A stretch of 64,000 nucleotides of DNA from Maricaulis sp036231565. GTDB lineage: Bacteria > Pseudomonadota > Alphaproteobacteria > Caulobacterales > Maricaulaceae. Within the stretch, counting starts at the first letter, position 1, and every line of letters begins with the position of its first letter. The position numbers and the translations under genes are program-made. Below, in pieces: positions 43,667-52,700 of this stretch. The DNA lies in contig JAZAHA010000049.1 of assembly GCA_036231565.1 (NCBI GenBank), positions 1-64,000 on the forward strand, read 5' to 3'. The notes below the pieces were generated by a model, which did no database searches, was not told the DNA's origin, and worked only from the letters and a program-made list of their open reading frames with translations.

Positions 43667-43681
43667 AGGAGTTCGGAGAAG

Positions 43682-43993
43682 ATGGATTCAAAAACACCCG
43701 ACGACATGCTTGACCGGCTGTCGGGTCTGCCCGAGCCGACGCCCGGTCCGGCGTTCAATGCCGCTGTCTGGCAGCGGATCGACGGATCGCCACGGGACCG
43801 CAGAAAGTGGTTTGACGATCTCGTCCCCGCGCTTGGATGGCGTGCGGCCCCCGCATGTCTTGCACTTGTTGTGGGAACGGTCGCCGGTTCGATGATTGTT
43901 CGCGAACATCAGGGCGACGCTCTGGACGTGTTCGATCCTGAATCTGCCTATTCCATCGTTGCCGTCGTTGGCACGGAAACTGGAGCGCGATGA
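43682..43993 (+). CDS. CnrY-like anti-sigma factor
   Basis: A 103-residue protein with a single membrane helix in the second half (APACLALVVGTVAGSMIV), a cytoplasmic N-terminal part (DDMLDRLSGLPEPTPGPAF, NAAVWQRI) and a short periplasmic tail. Size, topology and position before a sensor and an ECF sigma gene match CnrY, which holds the sigma factor CnrH at the membrane until released. The sequence itself is too divergent to be decisive. ATGA overlap with the next gene. Confidence 0.7.
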   Translation: MDSKTPDDMLDRLSGLPEPTPGPAFNAAVWQRIDGSPRDRRKWFDDLVPALGWRAAPACLALVVGTVAGSMIVREHQGDALDVFDPESAYSIVAVVGTETGAR

Positions 43994-44424
43994 TGATCAG
44001 AGCCGGTATTTTTGCTTCGATCCTGGGGTTTCTTGCCGGACTGGCCGGTGTCTGGACCGGGCTGCATGTTTTTGATGCAGATGATCAGAAAGCGGATGGC
44101 CTCCACGAGATCGTGCATCACGAACTCATCCTCAGCACGCGCCAGGAAGCCGCCATTTCCGAGCTGGAAACCACCTTCGAGAGCGAACGCGTCCGGCTCG
44201 AGCAGGATGTATTCGACGCCCGGCAGGTGCTCGGCGAGGCTTTGGTGCGCGACAAGACCTTGTCACCGGATGTCCGGACCGCAGCAGCGAATTTCCACGA
44301 TGTCATGGGCGAGCTGCAGATCGCCAGTCTCAATCACATCCTGGCGATGCGTGCGACGCTCGATCCGGAGCAGCAAGCCCGGTTCGACGAGAAACTGGTG
44401 CAAGCCTTCAATGCCGGGCACTGA
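43990..44424 (+). CDS. CnrX-like periplasmic heavy-metal sensor
   Basis: A 144-residue protein with an N-terminal anchor (GIFASILGFLAGLAGVWTGL) and an all-helical periplasmic domain: HEIVHHELILSTRQEAAI, LEQDVFDARQVLGEALV, ASLNHILAMRATLDPEQQ. The His-rich HEIVHHE with nearby Glu and a C-terminal TLDPEQQARFDEKL hairpin are typical of the CnrX/ZraP heavy-metal-resistance fold. It should bind Ni, Co or a similar ion and relieve the anti-sigma factor. Its stop overlaps the sigma gene start by 14 bp. Confidence 0.82.
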   Translation: MMIRAGIFASILGFLAGLAGVWTGLHVFDADDQKADGLHEIVHHELILSTRQEAAISELETTFESERVRLEQDVFDARQVLGEALVRDKTLSPDVRTAAANFHDVMGELQIASLNHILAMRATLDPEQQARFDEKLVQAFNAGH

Positions 44425-44992
44425 CGGCGAACGACATCCTCCTCCGGATGCAGACCTCGTGCGCCGGGCGGCTGATGGCGACCGCCGGGCGTTCGACATG
44501 CTGATGACCCGGCATGCGGGCCGGGTCGTCCGTTTTGCCCGGGCGCATACGGGTTCGGCCGGCGAGGCCGACGATATCGCCCAGGAAAGCTTCGTCGCCC
44601 TGCATCGCAATCTTCACCGGTACGACCCGGCACGGGCTTTCGAGACCTGGCTGTTCGCGATCGTGCGCAACAAGATCCGCGATCACCATCGCCGCCGGGC
44701 CGTGCTGCGCTGGGTCGGCGCGGAGCCGGATTTCTCCGGCATGCCGGCCGGGGAGGCCGGCCCGGACCGCCAGGTTGAAGACCGCGACGATCTTCGCAGG
44801 GTTGAAGCCCTGATGGCGGGGCTGCCGGAAGGGCTGCGCACCCCGCTTTTCCTCTCGGCGGTCGAGGGTATGAGCCTGGCCGAGATCGGCGACTTGATGG
44901 GGCTGTCCGCCAAGGCTGTGGAAGTTCGGGTCTATCGCGCCCGCAAGAAGCTGAAAGCGCAGTTCGAGGATGAGGGGCAGGGCGCCGGCTGA
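44411..44992 (+). CDS. ECF-type RNA polymerase sigma factor (CnrH-like)
   Basis: A 193-residue sigma factor. Region 2 runs LVRRAADGDRRAFDMLMTRH to ADDIAQESFVALHRNLHRYD and FETWLFAIVRNKIRDHHRRR. Region 4 is VEALMAGLPEGLRTPLFLS, then EGMSLAEIGDLMGLSAKAVE and VRVYRARKKLK, containing the helix-turn-helix for the -35 box. No region 3 exists, as expected for ECF factors. It is last in a CnrY-CnrX-CnrH order, so it likely drives metal-resistance genes on metal sensing. The frame is open further upstream only because it crosses the sensor gene. Confidence 0.92.
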   Translation: MPGTDGERHPPPDADLVRRAADGDRRAFDMLMTRHAGRVVRFARAHTGSAGEADDIAQESFVALHRNLHRYDPARAFETWLFAIVRNKIRDHHRRRAVLRWVGAEPDFSGMPAGEAGPDRQVEDRDDLRRVEALMAGLPEGLRTPLFLSAVEGMSLAEIGDLMGLSAKAVEVRVYRARKKLKAQFEDEGQGAG

Positions 44993-44999
44993 CGTAGTC
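44975..44999 (+). promoter_or_regulatory. Candidate ECF-type promoter before the His/Met-rich protein
   Basis: GGGCAGGG, with CGTAGTC 18 nt from its first G, 35 bp before the start at 45035. It shares GGRCAGGR and CGTAGTC with the minus-strand site at 46542-46566. Confidence 0.45.
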
Positions 45000-45034
45000 C
45001 TCGGCATAGCTCCTATCAGAACGAGGACAGGATC

Positions 45035-45415
45035 ATGACCCACTTGAATGTACGCACCGCCTGCGCCGCCATTCTGCTGGCTTCCGCGTCGGCGCCCGCC
45101 CTGGCACAGGATCATGGCGGACACGGTGAACACGGCGAGATGCCGCAGATGACGATGGCGGAGTGCCGCGCGATGCATGAGCGCTGGATGGGCGATGCAG
45201 ACCCGTCCGACGAGGCGATGACCGGGGTGGACACGATGGGCGAAGACACCCGGACGCGTATGCGGGCGTGCCACGCCATGATGCAGGCCGGCGGGTCCAT
45301 GCAGGACCACATGGATCAGCACATGGACGGTCATCACGGCAGCGGCAATGCAGGGTCGGACCACCACGGCGACGACGACACGCCGCAGTCCGGTGACCAC
45401 GGCCATCACGGCTAG
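45035..45415 (+). CDS. Exported His/Met-rich protein
   Basis: A 126-residue protein with a signal peptide cleaved after ASAPALA. The mature part is dominated by His, Met, Asp and Gly (DHGGHGEHGEMPQMTMAEC; MQDHMDQHMDGHHGSG; SGDHGHHG), with three cysteines. This composition suits a periplasmic metal-binding or buffering protein. There is no named family. It stands 42 bp after the sigma gene and is followed by a strong hairpin. Confidence 0.75.
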   Translation: MTHLNVRTACAAILLASASAPALAQDHGGHGEHGEMPQMTMAECRAMHERWMGDADPSDEAMTGVDTMGEDTRTRMRACHAMMQAGGSMQDHMDQHMDGHHGSGNAGSDHHGDDDTPQSGDHGHHG

Positions 45416-45440
45416 ATTGCCCACCATCCTTGCACGCACT

Positions 45441-45467
45441 GCGGGTTCCGGCGTTGCCGGAACCCGC
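45441..45467 (+). terminator. Strong hairpin after the His/Met-rich protein gene
   Basis: A 12-bp perfect stem, GCGGGTTCCGGC with GCCGGAACCCGC, loop GTT, followed by TTTC. It lies 25 bp beyond the stop at 45415 and 23 bp before the next ATG, so it should reduce readthrough into the PepSY gene. Confidence 0.6.
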
Positions 45468-45490
45468 TTTCATGACCGGAGCCGAGACGC

Positions 45491-46222
45491 ATGACCGTTC
45501 TGCTGCGCTGGACGATCCGCATTCACAAATGGCTGGCGCTGGCCGTGGGGATTCAGATCGTTCTCTGGGTCATGGGCGGCGTGGTGATGAGCGTGATCCC
45601 GATCGAACGTGTGCGCGGCGAACACAATATCGCGCCGACTGTCGACCAACCGCTCCGCCTGGACGGTCTGATCCCGCCCGACGCCGCAGTCCTGGCGTCC
45701 GGCCCAGGCGATGACATCCGGTCGGTCACATTGGGGACCCGGCTCGACAGGCCGGTCTACGACGTCGTGCGGTTGGACGGTGCGCGCGATCTCGTCGATG
45801 CCCGCTCCGGCGAACGCCTCACCCCGATCGACCGGGACATGGCGCGCGTCGTCGCCCGACGTGACTATGCCGGCGATGCCGATATCGCATCGGTCGAGTA
45901 TTTCGAGACACCGACCGGGGAATACCGGCGTGCCGGGCCGGCCTGGCGGATCAGTTTCGCCGACGGTGAGGGCACGCGTCTCTATGTCGACCCGCAGACC
46001 GGTCTGGTCAGCGCCCGGCGCAATGACGCCTGGCGCGTCTACGACTTCTTCTGGATGCTCCACATCATGGACTACAAGTCCCGGGAGAATTTCAACAATC
46101 CGCTGTTGATCACCGCCGCCGGCCTGGCGCTCGTGACGGTGCTGGCCGGCCTCGTTCTCCTCGTCCTGCGCCTGCAGCGCCTGGCCCGCATGGAACTCGC
46201 CCGGCGCCGTGCCGCAACATGA
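45491..46222 (+). CDS. PepSY-domain membrane protein
   Basis: A 243-residue protein with an N-terminal helix (WLALAVGIQIVLWVMGGVVM), a periplasmic part with a PepSY-like segment (RISFADGEGTRLYVDPQTG), and two C-terminal features: FFWMLHIMDYKSRENFNN and a second helix (LALVTVLAGLVLLVLRL). This is the common architecture of PepSY-TM or iron/heme-associated proteins. Its metal link is by neighbourhood only. It converges on a small membrane protein gene 9 bp away. Confidence 0.85.
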   Translation: MTVLLRWTIRIHKWLALAVGIQIVLWVMGGVVMSVIPIERVRGEHNIAPTVDQPLRLDGLIPPDAAVLASGPGDDIRSVTLGTRLDRPVYDVVRLDGARDLVDARSGERLTPIDRDMARVVARRDYAGDADIASVEYFETPTGEYRRAGPAWRISFADGEGTRLYVDPQTGLVSARRNDAWRVYDFFWMLHIMDYKSRENFNNPLLITAAGLALVTVLAGLVLLVLRLQRLARMELARRRAAT

Positions 46223-46231
46223 TGAGCGCGA

Positions 46232-46513
46232 TCAGCCCCGTCCGCGGCGGTTGAAAAAGCGCCACAGCGGCACGAACAGTACCGCGATATACCAACCATA
46301 GGCATAGGCACCGGCTGCGCCGGCCAGAAAGCCCCGGAGCGTCAGCCATTCGAACCCCGGCAGGAGCGGTGCCCAGGCCCGGTGCATGTGCAGGCTTTCC
46401 GGCGCGACCAGTCCGAAACCGATGCAGAGCAGATAGGTTATAAGCAGGAAGGCGGACAGTGTCAGTCCGACCGGCACGATGGCCGGTCCTTCCCGTGTGG
46501 CCGTTGTCGTCAT
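46232..46513 (-). CDS. Small two-helix membrane protein (DUF5676-like)
   Basis: A 93-residue protein with two membrane helices (GLTLSAFLLITYLLCIGFGL and AGAAGAYAYGWYIAVLFVPL) separated by a loop with PLLPGFEWLTLRGFLAG, ending FFNRRGRG. This resembles DUF5676, small proteins frequent in copper and mercury islands. The start at 46513 has GGAGG nearby; the frame opens earlier at 46537. A candidate ECF promoter lies 29 bp upstream. Confidence 0.7.
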   Translation of the reverse strand: MTTTATREGPAIVPVGLTLSAFLLITYLLCIGFGLVAPESLHMHRAWAPLLPGFEWLTLRGFLAGAAGAYAYGWYIAVLFVPLWRFFNRRGRG

Positions 46514-46541
46514 GACAGCCTCCTTCATTCCAGACACCGGA

Positions 46542-46566
46542 GACTACGCCGGATCGGCTCCTGTCC
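46542..46566 (-). promoter_or_regulatory. Candidate ECF-type promoter of the small membrane protein gene
   Basis: On the minus strand GGACAGGA then, 18 nt from its first G, CGTAGTC. It agrees with the site at 44975-44999 at both boxes and in spacing. Confidence 0.45.
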
Positions 46567-46593
46567 CTCGGCGTCTCGCGGGTTGAGGGCGAA

Positions 46594-47730
46594 ATGCCGC
46601 ACCTGCGTATCCCTATCAACGGGATGGGGGCGCCAATCTTTCGCAGCACGACAATCGCCGACGCCTTTCAGGGTACACAGAACCGGCTCACTCTCATCCG
46701 GCTGGGTCTGGCGGGCGCCGTACTGCTCGAACACGCCGTGATCGTGACGCAGGGGCCCGGACATCCACCGCCGCTGGCCCTTCATGGCTGGTCGCTCAGC
46801 TATGCCGCGGTGAATGCGTTTTTCATCGTCTCGGGCTTCCTGATCGCCGCCAGTCTGGAGCGCCGCAAAGACACCGTGTCCTTTGCCGTGGCCCGCGCCC
46901 TGCGCATCATGCCGGCGCTTGTCGTGCTGTCGCTTGTGGCTGTCTTTCTGGTGGGGCCGCTCGTCACGACCGTCACCGCCGGCGAATACTGGTCGTCTGC
47001 GGCGACATGGCGGTTTCCGCTTCAGGTCCTGGGCTTTCTCGATACCTCGCAGGGTCCGGCAGGCGTCTTTGCGGACAACCCCTGGAGCGGGGAATTCTCG
47101 GCGCCCCTGTGGACGCTGCGCTACGAGGTTCTGGCCTATATCGGTGCCGGCGTCCTGGTGCTGTCGCCCCTGCCATGGACACGCCGCACGGCGCTCATCC
47201 TCTATCTGGCCACAACACTCGGACATGCGCTCCTGTCCGGGGCCGGTCAGGACCTGCCCGGACTATTGACGGCATCCGCGCGATTGTCGGCTCCCTTTGC
47301 GCTCGGCATGCTTATCCACGCCCTGCGTCACAGCTGGCCGGTCTCACCCTGGCCTGCTGCCACGGCTGTGGGTGTCTGGTGGCTGGCCGGCGCGTCACCG
47401 CTGGCCGAACCCTTTCTCAACCTGGCTTTGGCGACCGGCCTGTTCTGGATCGCCTTTGCACCGCTGGGCGGCTTGCCGACCGGGCACCGGATGCCGGACT
47501 GGTCCTATGGCATCTATATCTGGCACTATCCGGTAATGCAGGCTGTCCTGGTGATGGATCCTGGGGCAGGCCCGGTTGAGACAGGGCTTGCAGCACTCGT
47601 TGTCACAATGCCGATCGCTGCAGCGTCCTGGCACTACGTCGAACGCCCCAGCCTGTCCTTAAAGGTGCCGGCGGCGCAGCTTTTGCGCACGGCGATCCGC
47701 ATGATCGTTCAAATGGGCAGGCAATGCTGA
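46594..47730 (+). CDS. Acyltransferase family (OafA/YrhL type) membrane protein
   Basis: A 378-residue, about ten-helix acyltransferase-3 protein. Segments NRLTLIRLGLAGAVLLEHA, VNAFFIVSGFLIAASLERR, FLDTSQGPAGVFADN, PLWTLRYEVLAYIGAG and DWSYGIYIWHYPVMQ match the family, which O-acylates surface polysaccharides or lipids. Its usual first-helix catalytic His (R-x-x-A-x-x-x-V-x-x-x-H) may be the His in LLEHA. No clear link to the metal genes. A start further in (MGAPIF or MRFSTT-like) cannot be excluded. Confidence 0.85.
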   Translation: MPHLRIPINGMGAPIFRSTTIADAFQGTQNRLTLIRLGLAGAVLLEHAVIVTQGPGHPPPLALHGWSLSYAAVNAFFIVSGFLIAASLERRKDTVSFAVARALRIMPALVVLSLVAVFLVGPLVTTVTAGEYWSSAATWRFPLQVLGFLDTSQGPAGVFADNPWSGEFSAPLWTLRYEVLAYIGAGVLVLSPLPWTRRTALILYLATTLGHALLSGAGQDLPGLLTASARLSAPFALGMLIHALRHSWPVSPWPAATAVGVWWLAGASPLAEPFLNLALATGLFWIAFAPLGGLPTGHRMPDWSYGIYIWHYPVMQAVLVMDPGAGPVETGLAALVVTMPIAAASWHYVERPSLSLKVPAAQLLRTAIRMIVQMGRQC

Positions 47731-47805
47731 TGTCGAGACCGCATCGCGTTCATCTGACAACACGTTCAAAGTCCTGAACTGGCCATTGCTCCGTTGCAAG
47801 CGCGC

Positions 47806-48162
47806 TCAGATCGGCAGGCGCAGGCCCAGTCTCGGTCCGAATACCGTCATGGTGAAATAGAGTGCGATCGTGATGGCGCAGCCGATGCCGAGGGACGGCC
47901 AGAAACCCATGCCTCGCCGCAGGAGAGCGGGAAGGATGAGGAACATGGGCAGAGAGGGCAGAACGTACCAGAAGGTCGCCTCGGCATGATCGGCGAGCCG
48001 GTCCGCGTCACGCGTATCGTGCCAGAGCCACATCATGCCGAGGACGGACACGATGGGCAGCGACGCGATCAGGGCGCCGAAGGCGGCGCTGCGCCTGGCG
48101 GTTTCCGAAACAATGCCGACCAGTACGCCGGATAGGAGGGATTTCACGATGAGCCAGAACAT
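47806..48162 (-). CDS. DUF3147 family membrane protein
   Basis: A 118-residue protein with four helices: MFWLIVKSLLSGVLVGIVSE, FGALIASLPIVSVLGMMWLW, TFWYVLPSLPMFLILPALLR and WPSLGIGCAITIALYFTMTV. The pattern matches DUF3147, whose function is not known but which often accompanies heavy-metal RND genes. Start at 48162 with GGAGG 7 bases upstream. Likely last gene of the minus-strand czc-HupE cluster. Confidence 0.8.
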   Translation of the reverse strand: MFWLIVKSLLSGVLVGIVSETARRSAAFGALIASLPIVSVLGMMWLWHDTRDADRLADHAEATFWYVLPSLPMFLILPALLRRGMGFWPSLGIGCAITIALYFTMTVFGPRLGLRLPI

Positions 48163-48224
48163 GGCGGGGCCTCCGTTGGTGTGCGGTGGCACGTCCTATC
48201 GCGGAGCGGGCCACCGGCGCCACT

Positions 48225-48923
48225 TTAAAACAGCCGGTTGAAGGCACTGTATTCCCCGCGTGTGTGCAGGGTCACGGTGACGGCGACGTCGGAGCGGTTG
48301 CGCCAGAACCAGCCATGATGACCGTCGAACTCGGCCGCGAATTGGCCGCTGTCGCCAGCTTCGTTGCGCCCTTGCCGGTAGCTAACGAAAGCGTCCTGGG
48401 GATTATCGCCGTGCAGGTCCGAATTGAGGCCGGCCCGGTCGGTGGTCCATTCGTAGACGGCGATCTCGCCGGCGCTCATGGTCAGTTTCACTTCTGTCGC
48501 TTCTCCGGGCTGCAGGGTGATCGAGATCGTGTCGCGCCATTGCGCGGCGGCCGGCTCATTGGTGTCTGTTGCAGCTGCGGTTTCCTCGATCGGGGATGCC
48601 TCCGGCGCCTGGGACGAGGCGTCCGCGGGATCGGGCTCGTCCGGCGCGGCAGGGGACGCTTCGGGTACGGGGGTCAGTGCCGCTGCAGCCGCGGTCTCGT
48701 CCTGACGATCGGCCTCGGCTTCGGCAGCAAGCTGCATCTTGATCTCGCCCATTTCCGTAAGGCCCAGAACGCGGCCGATCCGGGTAGGGTCGATGCCGTA
48801 TTCGGCCGGCAACACGACGGTCACGAGGATCACGATGGCGGTCAGCAGCGCGATCGCGGTGGCTTTCAGGAGGCTCTCGCTGGACGGCAGATCGTCGCGG
48901 GACGGGAGTTGGGAATTGAACAT
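48225..48923 (-). CDS. Transmembrane anchor protein with periplasmic domain
   Basis: A 232-residue protein with one N-terminal helix (LLKATAIALLTAIVILVTVV), an Ala/Pro/Glu linker of about 90 residues, and a C-terminal beta-rich domain (AQWRDTISITLQPGEATEVK; GEIAVYEWTTDR; DGHHGWFWRNRSDVAVTVTL; HTRGEYSAF). This is the 'transmembrane anchor protein' that usually neighbours HupE/UreJ in metal islands. The HGDNPQDAF and DGHHGWFW positions could bind metal. No catalytic motif is visible. Confidence 0.75.
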   Translation of the reverse strand: MFNSQLPSRDDLPSSESLLKATAIALLTAIVILVTVVLPAEYGIDPTRIGRVLGLTEMGEIKMQLAAEAEADRQDETAAAAALTPVPEASPAAPDEPDPADASSQAPEASPIEETAAATDTNEPAAAQWRDTISITLQPGEATEVKLTMSAGEIAVYEWTTDRAGLNSDLHGDNPQDAFVSYRQGRNEAGDSGQFAAEFDGHHGWFWRNRSDVAVTVTLHTRGEYSAFNRLF

Positions 48924-48945
48924 TGTGTATCTCCGGAATTCGGGG

Positions 48946-49662
48946 TCACGCGACGATATAGCCGGTGAGCTGGTAACCCATGAGGATGAAGCCTGCGGCC
49001 ATCAGGATGACATTGGCGGCATAGGCATGACGGGCGAAACTCGCAGTCCGGCGCCAGAAGCCCATGGCGATGAGAATCGCGGCCAAGGCGAGGAATTGGC
49101 CCGCCTCGACGCCGACATTGAAGGCCAGGAGATTGGGCAGCAGACCGTCCGGTGCGATGTCGTAGTCGATCAGCTTGGTCGACAGGCCGAAGCCGTGGAA
49201 CAACCCGAAAACCAGGGTCGCCGCCTTGGTGGAGGGCTGCACCCCGAACCAGCGCTGGAACGCCCCCAGATTGTCGAGCGCCTTGTAGACGACCGAGAGG
49301 CCGATAACTGCGTCGATCAGATAGGCATTCAGCCCGATATCGAAGAAGACGCCGGCCAGCATGGTGGTCGAGTGCCCGATCGCGAACAGGCTGACATAGA
49401 TGCCGATATGCTTGAGCCGGTAGAGGAAGAAAACCACGCCGAACAGGAAGAGGAGGTGGTCGTAGCCGGTCACCATGTGCTTGGCGCCGAGATAGAGGAA
49501 GGGCAGGAGATGGATGCCCGTGATCTCCTGGATATAGCCCTTGTCGCCTTCCGTGACGCCGTGGGCGAGCGCGTCGCTCCCGGTCGCGAGGGCGACAGCA
49601 AAGGCGGCAAACAGGAGTGCGCCGATGCGGCCCGCCGGGCCGGTCAGATCGGGAAATTTCAT
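48946..49662 (-). CDS. HupE/UreJ family membrane protein
   Basis: A 238-residue protein with signal-like N-terminus and about six helices. Family motifs: HLLPFLYLGAKHMVTGYDHL, LLFLFGVVFFLYR, FAIGHSTTMLAGVF, LVFGLFHGFGLSTKL. The conserved HxxTGYDH and GLFHGFG residues are thought to bind Ni or another transition metal during transport. It follows czcA after a terminator-like hairpin. Confidence 0.88.
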   Translation of the reverse strand: MKFPDLTGPAGRIGALLFAAFAVALATGSDALAHGVTEGDKGYIQEITGIHLLPFLYLGAKHMVTGYDHLLFLFGVVFFLYRLKHIGIYVSLFAIGHSTTMLAGVFFDIGLNAYLIDAVIGLSVVYKALDNLGAFQRWFGVQPSTKAATLVFGLFHGFGLSTKLIDYDIAPDGLLPNLLAFNVGVEAGQFLALAAILIAMGFWRRTASFARHAYAANVILMAAGFILMGYQLTGYIVA

Positions 49663-49690
49663 GAAAGACTCCGCGTGAAATAAAAACTAC

Positions 49691-49716
49691 TGCCCCGGCC
49701 TGCGACGGCCGGGGCA
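49691..49716 (-). terminator. Intrinsic terminator between czcA-like and hupE genes
   Basis: TGCCCCGGCC pairs with GGCCGGGGCA around a 6-nt loop. On the minus strand the stem is followed by GTAGTTTTTATTT. It lies 10 bp beyond the czcA-like stop and should lower expression of hupE and later genes relative to the pump. Confidence 0.75.
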
Positions 49717-49726
49717 GGTCTTGCGA

Positions 49727-52700
49727 TCAGACCGGTTCCTCGTCCGCGAGGTGCCGGGCCCGCTCGGCGCTCTCGCCCAGCATGCCGCGCACAATGCGCA
49801 GCAAGGCTGGCAGGACCAGCAGGGTCAGCAGGGTGGAGGAGACGATGCCGCCGATCACCACCGTGGCCAGCGGACGCTGGACCTCGGCGCCGGCGCCGAC
49901 ATTGAAGGCCATCGGCACGAAGCCGAGGCTCGCCACCAGCGCCGTCATCAGCACCGGTCGCAGGCGCGTCAGCGCCCCTTCCCGGATCGCCTCGTCCAGC
50001 GGCTTGCCCTCATCCATCAGGGAGCGGATGAAGGTGACCAGCACGACCCCGTTGAGCACGGCCACACCCGACAGGGCGATAAAGCCGACACCCGCGGAAA
50101 TCGACAGCGGCAGATCCCTCAGCAGGAGTGCTGCGACACCACCTGTCAGGGCCAGCGGAACGCCCGAGAACACCACCGCCGCATCCCCGACCGACCGGAA
50201 CAACGCCAGCAGAAGCAGGAAGATCATGGCCAGCGCGACCGGTACAACAAGGCTGAGCCGATTGGCCGCCGAGATCAGCTGTTCGAACGTGCCGCCGTAT
50301 TCCACCCAGTAGCCGGGCGGGATCTCGGCCTCGTTGCGGACCAGATCCTGCACTTCCGCGATGAAGGAGCCGAGATCGCGGCCGCGGACATTCGCCGTGA
50401 CCACAATGCGCCGCTTGCCGTTCTCGCGACTGATCTGGTTGGGACCGATGACAAGTTCGATGTCGGCCACCTCGCGCAGCGGGATCGTCTCCACCCGCGC
50501 TCCGTTCTCGGCCGGCAGCGGAATGTTGAGCCGCTCCAGCAGCGCCACATTCGACCGGAGGTCCTCCGGCAGGCGGACGATGACGTCGAACCGCCGGTCG
50601 CCCTCGAAAATCAGGCCCGCACGGGTGCCGGCCAGCGAGGTGCGAATGACGGACTGGACATCGTCGACGGTCAGCCCGTAGCGGGCCAGCGCGTTGCGCC
50701 GGGGCTCGATCTGCATCATCGGCAGGCCGGTGGCCTGTTCCAGGGAGATGTCCTGGGCGCCGTCGACCTGCCCCATCAGGCCCTCGATCCGCTGGCCGAT
50801 GGCCAGCAGCTCGTCGAGATCGTCCCCGAACACCTTCACAGCAACATCCGCCCGGACGCCCGAGAGCAGTTCGTTAAACCGCATCTCGATCGGCTGAGTG
50901 AACTCGTAGCGATTGCCCGGCACCTGCTGGACGGCGGCATTGAGTTGCGCGACCAGCGTTTCCCGGGGCATGCGTGGATCGGGCCATTCCTCCCGCGGTT
51001 TGAGCAGGATGAAGGTATCGGCCACGCTCGGCGGCATGGGATCGGTGGCGACGTCGGCCGTGCCGATCTTGGAGACGATACGTTCGATCTGCGGGAAATC
51101 GCGCAGCTCGTCTTCCAGATGGGTCTGCATCTCCAGGGCCTGGCTGAGACTGGTGCCCGGAATGCGCAGCGCGTGCAGGGCGATATCGCCCTCGTCGAGC
51201 TGCGGAATGAATTCCGAACCCATGCGCGAGGCGGCCAGGCCGGCCATGACGACCAGCACCACCGCACCCGCCACCACGACCCAGCGTAGCCGCAGGGCGA
51301 AGCCGAGCAGCGGCGCATAGAGTTTCGCCGCGCCCCGCATCAACAGGTTCGGTTTCTCCTCGACCCTGCCCGACACGATCATGGCAACCGCGGCGGGAAC
51401 GAAGGTGAGCGAGAGGATCATCGCGGAAGTCAGCGCGAAGATCACGGTGAAGGCCATCGGGTGAAACATTTTTCCTTCCACACCCGTCAGCGTGAAGATC
51501 GGAACGTAGACTAGGGTGATGATCAGCACGCCGAACAGCGATGGCCGGATCACTTCCGCCGCCGCTTCTGCGGTCTCGTGGAAGCGTTCCTGGCGGGTCA
51601 GCAGCCGTCCGAGTTCGTGCTGTTTCAGGCCCAGCCGCCGCAGACAGTTCTCGACGATGATCACCGCGCCATCGACGATCAGGCCGAAATCCAGCGCGCC
51701 CAGGCTCATCAGATTGCCCGAGACCCGGTTTTCCACCATGCCGGTGATGGTCATCAGCATGGACAAGGGAATAACCAGCGCCGTCAGGATCGCCGCCCGG
51801 ACATTACCGAGCAGCAGGAAGAGCACGACGATGACCAGCAACGCTCCTTCGACAAGGTTCTTTTCGACCGTTTCGATGGTGCGGTCGACGAGCTCGGTCC
51901 GGTTGTAGATCGCCGCTGCGCGGATGCCGGCCGGAAGCGCTTCTGCAGCCTCCTCCAGACGGATCGCCACGTCGTGCGCGACCTGGCGGCTGTTCTCGCC
52001 CATCAGCATGAAGACCGTGCCGAGAACGACTTCCTCGCCGTTTTCGGTCGCGGCCCCGGTCCGCAATTCCTCGCCCATGATCACGTCCGCGACATCACGC
52101 ACGAGGATGGGCTGGCCGTTGCGGTTGGCGATTACCGAAGCTTCCAGATCGGCGATACTCTGCGCCTGGCCGGACGACCGGATCAGGAGTTGTTCGCCAT
52201 TGTGCTCGACATAGCCCGCACCGGTATTGGCATTGTTGCGGGCCAGCGCCTCGACGACATCGTCCAGGGTCAGCCCGTAGGCCGCCAGCCGGTCGGGACG
52301 CGGCGTCACGTGATACTGGCGCACATAGCCGCCGATCGTGTTGACCTCCACCACGCCCGGCGTGCGCAGGAGCTGCGGCCGGATCACCCAGTCCTGCAGG
52401 GTGCGCAAATCCTCGGCGGTCCAGGCCGTACCGTCGTCACGCGTCGCGCCCGGTTCGATCTCCAGCGTGTACATGAAGATCTCGCCGAGCCCGGTGGCGA
52501 TCGGTCCCATTTCCGGCGTAACGCCTTCGGGCAATTCCTCCCGCACCGCCTGCAGGCGCTCATTGACCAGTTGGCGGGCGAAATAGATGTCGGTGCCGTC
52601 CTGGAAAACCACGGTCACCTGGGACAGGCCGTAGCGCGAGACCGAGCGGGTGTAGTCCAGCCCCGGAATTCCGGAAATGGCGGTCTCGATCGGGAAGGTG

